This document shows positions 1 through 5,046 of a DNA stretch of 6,385 nt, one piece after another (position 1 is the first letter of the stretch; each line of letters begins with the position of its first letter). The DNA is from a bacterium. Its GTDB lineage: Bacteria; Bdellovibrionota_C; UBA2361; OMII01. Where the stretch lies: NCBI GenBank assembly GCA_017853915.1, contig JAFMIS010000146.1, forward strand, positions 1 through 6,385. Direction: 5' to 3'. The position numbers and the translations under genes were made by a program. The notes beneath the pieces are model-generated. The model did not search any database. It saw nothing but the letters and a program-made list of their open reading frames with translations, and was not told where the DNA came from.

Positions 1-2
1 CT

Positions 3-1121
3 CAGTATCGCGCGAACAAGATCTCTGCTCTGCAATCCGCGGCGGTTAAGGCGTTCGAGGCAGCCAAGGCACGTCAGGAACAGAGTGATCCTACAATCCT
101 CTCTGAGAAGATTAAAGTTTGGAAAGGGGAATTAAAAGAGCTCGATTTGGTGTTGGGGCTGTACAAAAAGGGACTCTCGATAACCTCCATCGCTGACCTT
201 ACCGGACTGCATGCGGACGGTTGGATCCGGCAAGAACAGCTCCCGGCCAAGCTCGCGCGAGCGAGTCTCGATTTGACGAGACGTGATTTCCGCGTCCCTC
301 AGCACATAGACAGAGATTTCGCGTGCGTTCTTGGGGCTCTCTGCGCGACCACTCGAGTTTTCTCCCCCGACGGCGCGATGGCTTTTCGCCATTCGGATAA
401 GAAACGACTGGAACAGATTAAGATAATTTTTGAACGACTCTTCCAAACTTCTTTGGTTGAGCCACAGGTCGATGGTCAGGGATTCATTCTTCGAGTTGGG
501 CGCTCGGCCTTGGTGAGGGAGATTCTAGAGAAGTTTGGTGTTAAAGATCGGACCACAGATGTCCTGCCGCCGTATGAGATCCTGAAGTACTCTGATACCT
601 GTCGCGCCTTTGTGCGTGGTTTCTTGACTTTTTGTCACCCGCACCTTGATAAGGATCTTAATCGCTTCGGGGTGGCGCGTTCTACTCAGCCGAATCTTCT
701 CAAGGCGGTAGCTATTGGGCTTTACCTGGAAAAGATCTACCCGACAATTCGGGAGAGTGGGGGAAAAGTCGCGCTGGTAGTCGCAGACCAGCGTGATTTC
801 GAGGCGCTGTGCGATTTTGCTCCCTCTATGTTGAACGAGGCGGAGAAAGAAGCGTGGGTAAAGAGAGTGAAACGTGAGCCGGATCCGATCGGCTCGTACG
901 ATGCCTACGCGAAGATCGCTAGTGTACTTCGAGGCGTCTATCCCACAGGCGTTAAATTAAATTTTTCGGATATTCTTAGTCGTGCCGGGATCGAGTGTGA
1001 TGCTACTCAAAGTGTTAAAACTCGAATTGCGAATTGGCGCGGTGGAATTAAGCCCCACGTTGCTTTGAGGGCTAAGGCTCTTGAGGAGCTTATTGCTACC
1101 CTCTACCCAAAGACAGCGTAA
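3..1121 (+). CDS. Degenerate LAGLIDADG-fold / helix-turn-helix protein (5' partial)
   Basis: The frame is open through the left edge, with 372 visible codons ending in TAA, so the true start lies outside the window; the TTG at 147 is only an internal codon. Visible residues 1-48 look helical and charged. Residues ~47-80 (GLYKKGLSITSIADLTG and on) resemble a helix-turn-helix. Residues ~101-290 follow a LAGLIDADG pattern: first motif VLGALCATTR (109-118), a DKKRLEQIKIIFERLF helix, then RAFVRGFLTFCH (201-212) as second motif, then a NLLKAVAIGLYLEKI helix. In homing endonucleases both motifs end in a catalytic Asp/Glu; here those positions read Thr and Cys, so nuclease activity is probably lost. 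Residues ~320-352 (ILSRAGI, SVKTRIANWRGGIKP) look like a second DNA-binding helix-turn-helix. WhiA is a known precedent for a LAGLIDADG-derived regulator with an HTH, but this is not recognisably WhiA. A DNA-binding or regulatory role is inferred. Confidence 0.7.
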   Translation, partial: QYRANKISALQSAAVKAFEAAKARQEQSDPTILSEKIKVWKGELKELDLVLGLYKKGLSITSIADLTGLHADGWIRQEQLPAKLARASLDLTRRDFRVPQHIDRDFACVLGALCATTRVFSPDGAMAFRHSDKKRLEQIKIIFERLFQTSLVEPQVDGQGFILRVGRSALVREILEKFGVKDRTTDVLPPYEILKYSDTCRAFVRGFLTFCHPHLDKDLNRFGVARSTQPNLLKAVAIGLYLEKIYPTIRESGGKVALVVADQRDFEALCDFAPSMLNEAEKEAWVKRVKREPDPIGSYDAYAKIASVLRGVYPTGVKLNFSDILSRAGIECDATQSVKTRIANWRGGIKPHVALRAKALEELIATLYPKTA

Positions 1122-1343
1122 TACGTTGCTGCTTGCTCCAGCTGAGACCAGAGGGCCATCAGTGTGAGCCTTGCCCCGATTATATCCATATACATCAAGT
1201 ACATATCATGCGGTTGATTTTTTTGATAAATCTCTCAAGTTTTTTGCTGAAGAGCCGATGTTCCAAGTGAGAAACGGAATAAGGAGCGGCTTCTCGATGT
1301 GCCACCCCCGCCGTAGTAGGTGGGACCGATCGTAGCCGTGTAC

Positions 1344-1367
1344 GGCCGGCGCTATTCAGCGCCGGCC
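1344..1367 (+). promoter_or_regulatory. Perfect 10-bp GC-rich hairpin in the leader of the secreted-protein gene
   Basis: Bases 1344-1353 (GGCCGGCGCT) and 1358-1367 (AGCGCCGGCC) are exact reverse complements around an ATTC loop. The stem ends three bases before the GGAGA ribosome binding site (1371-1375) of the gene starting at 1385. No T-run follows, so it is not a standard intrinsic terminator. A weaker hairpin just upstream (GCCG, TGTA loop, CGGC, about 1335-1346) shares bases with it and would be mutually exclusive. It could stabilise the mRNA 5' end or modulate ribosome access. I recognise no known riboswitch family in the region. Confidence 0.6.
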
Positions 1368-1384
1368 ATTGGAGATGGGTGACT

Positions 1385-1948
1385 ATGAAGAGAATCACTC
1401 GTCAGACTCGCTCGAGGAGCGAAGGACCCGTAGTTGGCTGTGCGCTGGCTCTTATCGTGCTGTTCTTCGCGCCGAAAATATCGCTTGCGCAGATAGTGAG
1501 CGAGCAGGTTCCAACAGCTACTGCAACATTCACGGCCACAAGCACCCCGACAAGAACTCCGATCCCGACAAATACGCCTCGTCCAACGTGGACTCCAATG
1601 CCACCTCCCACATGGACTCCAGTTCCTCCTCCAACGTGGACCCCCACTCCCCGTCCTGTTCCCACGAGCACTCCGAGGCCGAGAAGGAGCTGCTGGATAA
1701 ATTGGGGATGTGTTGCACCCGGATACGGACCGAAAGACATCAATCCATCCTACAGCGATCCGAAGCAATCGTGCCCTGGAAGCGGGTCGATAGGTGATGG
1801 AGGGAAGTTGTACAAGATAATCCATGGAACACCAAAACGGGGTACGGGATACCTCTGGTCGACAAGTCTGCCGGGTGAGCAGCTTGGCGGTTGGACCTGG
1901 AGCGTCGAGAACTGGAAGTGTGTCGACGGTGTCTTAACAAAGCAGTGA
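1385..1948 (+). CDS. Small secreted protein with Pro/Thr/Trp repeats and Cys/Trp-rich C-terminal domain
   Basis: The protein has 187 residues. The ATG at 1385 is chosen because GGAGA at 1371-1375 sits nine bases upstream; the in-frame GTG at 1379 is too close to that site. Residues 1-35 form a type I signal peptide: basic start (KRITRQTRSR), hydrophobic core (ALALIVLFFA) and likely cleavage after SLA at residue 35. Residues ~43-100 are a Pro/Thr-rich linker containing three PTWTPxPP-type units (67-90). The rest (~101-187) holds four cysteines (103, 109, 130, 179) and six tryptophans, suggesting a small disulfide-stabilised exported domain. I do not recognise this domain and assign no function. 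TP-rich linkers are common in bacterial surface or secreted proteins, where they space a folded domain from its anchor. A VVGC sequence at 16-19 precedes rather than follows the hydrophobic core, so a lipoprotein is unlikely. Confidence 0.72.
   Translation: MKRITRQTRSRSEGPVVGCALALIVLFFAPKISLAQIVSEQVPTATATFTATSTPTRTPIPTNTPRPTWTPMPPPTWTPVPPPTWTPTPRPVPTSTPRPRRSCWINWGCVAPGYGPKDINPSYSDPKQSCPGSGSIGDGGKLYKIIHGTPKRGTGYLWSTSLPGEQLGGWTWSVENWKCVDGVLTKQ
1583..1654 (+). repeat. Three 24-bp in-frame repeats encoding PTWTPxPP
   Basis: Three consecutive 24-base units (1583-1606, 1607-1630, 1631-1654) encode PTWTPMPP, PTWTPVPP and PTWTPTPR. The units differ mostly at third positions and at the variable residue. 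They are flanked by shorter TPT/TPR-type repeats on both sides. In-frame tandem units of this kind can gain or lose copies without breaking the frame, so copy number may vary between strains. Confidence 0.8.
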
Positions 1949-2004
1949 TATACCCCGCCTCTGCTGTTGGTGTGAGCTCATGACATAGCCTTAGCCCCGA
2001 AGCG

Positions 2005-2013
2005 TGTGATAAT
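2005..2013 (+). promoter_or_regulatory. Extended -10 promoter for the HAD phosphatase gene
   Basis: TGTGATAAT fits an extended -10 element (TGn plus GATAAT at 2008-2013). No good -35 box lies 16-18 bases upstream, which extended -10 promoters tolerate. Transcription would begin around 2019-2021, only a few bases before the ATG at 2023. Prediction by eye only. Confidence 0.4.
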
Positions 2014-2022
2014 CTGAGATAC

Positions 2023-2721
2023 ATGTACTTTAATCCCTCCGCATGTATCTTTGATCTCGATGGGCTCCTGCTTGATAGCGAGCGGGTAAGTCGAGACTGC
2101 TGGATTGAGGCGGCGAAAGAGTTCGGCCAATCGGTACGCGAGATCTATCCGAGCTTAATAGGGAAGGGCCTCGCAGGGTGTGACGCTATTCTTGCGGAGC
2201 ATTTTGGCGATGCTGTGTTGGTCGCCCGAATGAGGAATCGGAAAAACGAATTGCAACGCCAGGTTCTTGAGCGCGCAAGTATCCCATTAAAGCCGGGAGC
2301 CCGAGAGACCCTTGAGCTAGCAAAAAAGAATGGTATGCAGATAGCGCTCGCCACCGGATCCGTTCGAGACTCGGTTCATGAGAAGCTTCGCCCCCACGAT
2401 CTCACTCGGCATTTTCACGCCATGGTATGCGGAGATGATGTAGAGCGAGGAAAGCCAGCTCCGGATATCTTTCTCGCTGCCGCGGCACGCGTGGCAGTAA
2501 AGCCTGAGGCATGCGTGGTCTTTGAGGACTCTTGTGCTGGAGTTGAGGGCGCCTTGGCCGCTGGTATGCGGGTGGTCATGGTGCCTGACCTTGTAGCTCC
2601 ATTGGAGGAGTATGTCGCTCGGGGAGTTGTAATTATTAGCTCTTTGTTTGAAGCCCATCAGATGTACCTCGAGAGAGCTGATGACGGGAGTCCTTCCGTG
2701 AAGACGTCGCAAAAATTATAG
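2023..2721 (+). CDS. HAD-superfamily hydrolase, subfamily IA (phosphatase / beta-phosphoglucomutase-like)
   Basis: The 232-residue length is typical of the family. It is a cytosolic Mg-dependent phosphate-transfer enzyme that works through an aspartyl-phosphate intermediate. All four HAD motifs are visible: motif I FDLDG with nucleophile D11 and acid/base D13; motif II ALATGS with T111; motif III GKPAPD with K144; motif IV FEDS with E168/D169. Residues ~18-88 form the helical C1 cap, which sets substrate choice. The DLDGLLLDSE start resembles pseudouridine-5'-phosphatase, sugar-phosphate phosphatases and beta-phosphoglucomutase, and sequence alone does not decide between them. The ATG at 2023 places motif I at the usual distance from the N-terminus; there is no convincing Shine-Dalgarno. 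The last 86 bases overlap the convergent transporter gene, but only the poorly conserved tail (after ~residue 205) is involved. Confidence 0.9.
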   Translation: MYFNPSACIFDLDGLLLDSERVSRDCWIEAAKEFGQSVREIYPSLIGKGLAGCDAILAEHFGDAVLVARMRNRKNELQRQVLERASIPLKPGARETLELAKKNGMQIALATGSVRDSVHEKLRPHDLTRHFHAMVCGDDVERGKPAPDIFLAAAARVAVKPEACVVFEDSCAGVEGALAAGMRVVMVPDLVAPLEEYVARGVVIISSLFEAHQMYLERADDGSPSVKTSQKL

Positions 2722-3919
2722 CCGCGCACCCCCCTAGGACGGCGGTTGCTAAGAGTGCCCGCAGGATGCCTTGAAGTTCATCGCCTGGCGATGTGGAGAC
2801 GATGAACGCGCCGAGTCCCGGTCCGATGAATCGGGCGAAACCTTGCACGAGACTCACATTGAGGCTCTGGAGTGAGTGTCGAAATGTTGAGTCAGCGTGA
2901 GTCTGGAGGTAAATCGGTATGGCGACAAACAGACCTATTACAAGCGGGGCATGTAATACCTGCGTGACTATCGCGACCGTGATGGTTGGCCACAGGCACG
3001 TTATCAGCAGTCGCACTGGAATGGTGAGCAATCCAAGCAGGACAACACGTTCAAGGCCAAAAAGTCGTATCAGCGTAGCGGCGAATGGCATGAGGGCCAC
3101 CTCCCACGCCACGCCGAGGTTAATGATGAGTCCTACCTCAACAGTGGAGCAGCCCACTTCCTGCAGAAATCGTGGATAGAGGACATAAAAAATAGAGAGG
3201 CCAAGGCCCGCGATAATATTCGCCAGGAATAAACCCCTGAGTGGTGGCCGGATGGCATGAGCGAGCGCCGTGCGGGAGGGTAGCTCATGTTTTGCTTGCG
3301 TTGGCTCATTGTGAGGAAGAAGAATCGCGCACGCCGCGGCCGCGAGGCTTACAATAATACCCATAGAGATAAGGTGTTTCGGGCGCACCTGGTTACCGCC
3401 GAAGAAGATCAACAGTAGAAGTGATGGGACCATAAATCCGATGCTTCCCCAGATGCGATAGTGCTCAAACTTACGCGCGCGTTTTCCTGAATTGCTCCGG
3501 ATTATGAAGTCCATGGTAAATGAGTCGAGGAGAGTTAGTGCAGGGATGAGAAAAAAGTATATCGCGAAGGTCGTGATAAAAGCTGAGAACGGCGTGGTAG
3601 AGAAATTCAGGAGGTAGAAAGCGCCAGCTCCCCCAACTAAGAGAGCTGGCATGAGCAATCGAAAGGGGAGCTTGCGATCCGCGACGTGCGCGAAAGAAAG
3701 TGGCGCCACCAGCGCGGCTAATCCAGTTGCGGAGAGAGCCACGCTCGTCTCGGCATCTGACAATCCGTGAGCTTTAAAGATGAGAGCTATAAACGGGATG
3801 AGAACCCCGTATGTTGCAAACGCGAGAGCGTACGTCAACCCAATTGATAGACCCGAGTAATTTCGGACGCCGTGAGGAACATGGCTGACGGTATTGGAAG
3901 CACAGGCAGGAGAACTCAT
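2636..3919 (-). CDS. Major facilitator superfamily transporter (HcaT / MFS_1-like type)
   Basis: This is a polytopic inner-membrane protein of about 427 residues, with hydrophobic segments spaced as in a 12-helix MFS carrier. The first (GLTYALAFATYGVLIPFIAL) starts about 25 residues in. Family marks include the loop 2-3 motif HVADRKLPFRLL, the FEHYRIWGSIGFM segment after helix 4, and at the start of the second half FYVLYPRFLQEVGCSTVEVGLI. These recall the 3-phenylpropionate/nucleoside-like branch of MFS, but the substrate cannot be read from sequence. The start is uncertain: ATG at 3919 is used here, while a GTG at 3979 would add 20 hydrophilic residues and overlap the upstream DTW gene by 20 bases. 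Neither has a clear ribosome binding site. It probably shares a transcript with the DTW gene. Its last 86 bases overlap the HAD gene on the other strand. Confidence 0.87.
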   Translation of the reverse strand: MSSPACASNTVSHVPHGVRNYSGLSIGLTYALAFATYGVLIPFIALIFKAHGLSDAETSVALSATGLAALVAPLSFAHVADRKLPFRLLMPALLVGGAGAFYLLNFSTTPFSAFITTFAIYFFLIPALTLLDSFTMDFIIRSNSGKRARKFEHYRIWGSIGFMVPSLLLLIFFGGNQVRPKHLISMGIIVSLAAAACAILLPHNEPTQAKHELPSRTALAHAIRPPLRGLFLANIIAGLGLSIFYVLYPRFLQEVGCSTVEVGLIINLGVAWEVALMPFAATLIRLFGLERVVLLGLLTIPVRLLITCLWPTITVAIVTQVLHAPLVIGLFVAIPIYLQTHADSTFRHSLQSLNVSLVQGFARFIGPGLGAFIVSTSPGDELQGILRALLATAVLGGCAAIIFATSSRKDSRHQLSRGTSDGLQTKS

Positions 3920-3959
3920 GCAGCGTGCCTGAGGAGATATGCGCGCACGAGAGCCGTAG

Positions 3960-4676
3960 TCACCGGCGACCCCGACCACGAGAGTGTCGCCACGGACTCT
4001 GCCGAGCCCTGGTGTTACCTGGGGGCCTGTGCCGCGCTAATCGCGTTACGAGTTCTACAAGCGGTTTGTCGATCGCGTCGAGGGCATCACCCCTGCGTTC
4101 AAGAAGATTAATAACATCGCCGATCGCTTCCGCGGTTGATACGCAGCCTTTGCGCGGTTCTTTGCGAATTCGGTCGTAGTGAGAGTTTCGAGTCGGTCGC
4201 AGCACGAGGCGCGGCAATTTGAGTAGCCACGCGTTTCTCCACCACAGGGTCTTTGCTTGGCTCCATGTGCCATCGAGTATTACCACGCCCTCGAGTCTGT
4301 TGAGGATCTCTGCCTGATTTTCGAGTGGCATTCCTTTTTTGTCGACAACAAAGAGATTCCGATCCTGAGGAAGCTCATGCACATGCACGCTTCCCATATA
4401 GAGGACTCCCCAGCGTTTGTTATCTACGGGCCGTCCGAGGATCTTAGAGAGATTCGGCCACGAGAGCCCCGTCTTGACCTGTGTATCTGGAAATGTGGCG
4501 GTGACGATCGGAACGGTGCCAATATCAACGCCGGGCTCCTGCGGATGTTGCAAGATTAGGATCTTTGTCTTCGCTCGAATCGGCGCGGCGAATTCGCATA
4601 CGCAGTAACGGGCCTCTCGCCCACACTGGGTGCAGGGACGTGGCTCTGATGGTGTGTTTGGTGATTCCGGTTGCAT
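3960..4676 (-). CDS. DTW-domain tRNA-uridine aminocarboxypropyltransferase
   Basis: The 238-residue protein belongs to the DTW family (TapT/YfiP in E. coli). This family transfers the 3-amino-3-carboxypropyl group of SAM to a tRNA uridine (acp3U, position 47 in E. coli). The signature LDGTW is at residues 134-138, followed by SQAK. An N-terminal CxxC...CxC cluster (C15, C18, C25, C27) fits the zinc-binding head of the family. The conserved ILQHPQEP lies at 40-47 and RKEPRKGCVSTAEAI at 171-185. The last ~23 residues are rich in Arg and Pro and look non-conserved. ATG 4676 begins just before the Cys cluster and has only a weak AGAAG upstream. The gene is divergent from the riboswitch-controlled methionine gene and lies directly upstream of the transporter. 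Family assignment is firm; the exact tRNA target is inferred. Confidence 0.9.
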   Translation of the reverse strand: MQPESPNTPSEPRPCTQCGREARYCVCEFAAPIRAKTKILILQHPQEPGVDIGTVPIVTATFPDTQVKTGLSWPNLSKILGRPVDNKRWGVLYMGSVHVHELPQDRNLFVVDKKGMPLENQAEILNRLEGVVILDGTWSQAKTLWWRNAWLLKLPRLVLRPTRNSHYDRIRKEPRKGCVSTAEAIGDVINLLERRGDALDAIDKPLVELVTRLARHRPPGNTRARQSPWRHSRGRGRR

Positions 4677-4692
4677 TACTTCTACTGTGCTC

Positions 4693-4701
4693 TTTGTACC
4701 A
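4693..4701 (-). promoter_or_regulatory. Possible extended -10 element for the DTW / transporter unit
   Basis: Read on the minus strand, TGGTACAAA resembles an extended -10 box (TGn plus TACAAA) and would start transcription within about 20 bases of the ATG at 4676. There is no recognisable -35 hexamer at the right spacing. Weak call. Confidence 0.25.
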
Positions 4702-4731
4702 CTAAAAGAGGGGTTAGACGAGGCGCCACTC

Positions 4732-4760
4732 TTGACCCTCTGATTGTCGTCGGATATCCT
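4732..4760 (+). promoter_or_regulatory. Sigma70-type promoter of the SAM riboswitch transcript
   Basis: A -35 box TTGACC (4732-4737) and a -10 box TATCCT (4755-4760) are separated by exactly 17 bases. The predicted start, about 4767, falls immediately before the first base of riboswitch helix P1 (4769). This agreement between promoter and RNA boundary supports both calls. Confidence 0.7.
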
Positions 4761-4768
4761 CTGGGCGA

Positions 4769-4898
4769 CTCTTATCCAGAGAGGCAGAGGGACCGGCCCG
4801 ATGAAGCCTCGGCAGCCTGAGAACAGATCTCAAGGTGCCAATTCCGGCAGACGCGTTTGTCGAATATATCGACAGGATCGCATTCTGGAAGATGAGAG
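4769..4898 (+). promoter_or_regulatory. SAM-I (S-box) riboswitch aptamer
   Basis: The RNA senses S-adenosylmethionine and represses methionine genes when SAM is plentiful. Closing helix P1 is CTCTTATC (4769-4776) with GATGAGAG (4891-4898), eight pairs including one G-U. Conserved blocks follow in order: CAGAGAGG, the kink-turn part GAGGGAC, GGCCCGATGAAGCC, GGCAGCC, a P3 hairpin TGAGA/TCTCA (about 4818-4832), AAGGTGCCAATTCC, GGCAGA, then a TGTCGA/TCGACA hairpin (4858-4874) with ATATA loop, and finally TGGAAGATGAGAG. Order and spacing match the SAM-I consensus throughout, with no missing core block. It lies 148 bases upstream of a cystathionine gamma-synthase-like gene in the same orientation, the expected kind of target. 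Confidence 0.96.
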
Positions 4899-4942
4899 AA
4901 GATCGTTGCTTTTCAGCAATTCTACTCCTTATCTTTCTCGTT

Positions 4943-4977
4943 GCCATCTTTTGGCCTGCCATCTTTTGGCCTGCCAT
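4943..4977 (+). repeat. 15-bp tandem repeat (about 2.3 copies) in the methionine-gene leader
   Basis: GCCATCTTTTGGCCT occurs at 4943-4957 and again identically at 4958-4972, followed by GCCAT (4973-4977). Each full copy can fold a small GCCA/TGGC hairpin. The repeat lies between the riboswitch aptamer and the ribosome binding site, so it forms part of the transcribed leader. Confidence 0.85.
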
Positions 4978-5019
4978 ATTTCTGCTTGCCGAAACGCGTT
5001 CAAGATAAAAGCGGATAGT

Positions 5020-5043
5020 GAGTCACTTGTATAAAGGTGATTC
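5020..5043 (+). promoter_or_regulatory. Shine-Dalgarno-sequestering hairpin (riboswitch expression platform)
   Basis: GAGTCACTT (5020-5028) pairs with AGGTGATTC (5035-5043) around a GTATAA loop: nine pairs, two of them G-U, and weaker pairs can extend it by three more. The Shine-Dalgarno AAGGTGA (5034-5040), six bases before the ATG at 5047, lies almost entirely in the 3' strand. Folding would block ribosome binding. No U-tract terminator is seen in the leader, which favours translational rather than transcriptional control. The coupling to SAM binding is inferred. Confidence 0.6.
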
Positions 5044-5046
5044 GTT

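Noticed and set aside
147..149. TTG as the start codon of the first gene
   Set aside because: The frame is open upstream to the left edge with coding-like sequence, so this is an internal leucine codon of a truncated gene.
1194..1224. Possible terminator after the first gene: short stems (ATCAA/TTGAT or ATCA/TGAT) before a run of seven T
   Set aside because: The stems are only four to five A/T-rich pairs, too weak to call a terminator with confidence.
1379..1381. GTG as the start of the secreted-protein gene
   Set aside because: It lies only three bases from the GGAGA site; the ATG at 1385 has normal spacing and gives a standard signal peptide.
1427..1441. Possible lipobox VVGC in the secreted protein
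   Set aside because: The cysteine precedes the hydrophobic core of the signal peptide instead of following it, so lipoprotein processing there is unlikely.
1402..1743. Minus-strand frame with GVHVGGG repeats
   Set aside because: It is the antisense shadow of the PTWTPxPP repeats. The plus strand has a ribosome binding site, signal peptide and a coherent C-terminal domain.
1162..2000. Shared words in two intergenic regions: GTGTGAGC (1162-1169, 1970-1977) and GCCTT(A)GCCCCGA (1168-1179, 1988-2000)
   Set aside because: The spacing differs and the matches are short; with only two copies, chance similarity cannot be excluded.
2317..2712. Minus-strand open frame within the HAD gene
   Set aside because: It is a shadow of the HAD gene, whose four catalytic motifs are all on the plus strand.
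4257..4559. Plus-strand open frame of 100 codons
   Set aside because: It is entirely antisense to the DTW gene, which shows clear family motifs; the frame shows no recognisable domain.
4906..4919. TTGCT/AGCAA hairpin as an intrinsic terminator
   Set aside because: It has only five pairs and no U-tract follows; it is better viewed as the inner part of a possible anti-P1 structure.
4744..5034. Plus-strand open frame across the riboswitch
   Set aside because: It is explained by the SAM-I riboswitch and its leader, whose structure accounts for the conserved sequence.
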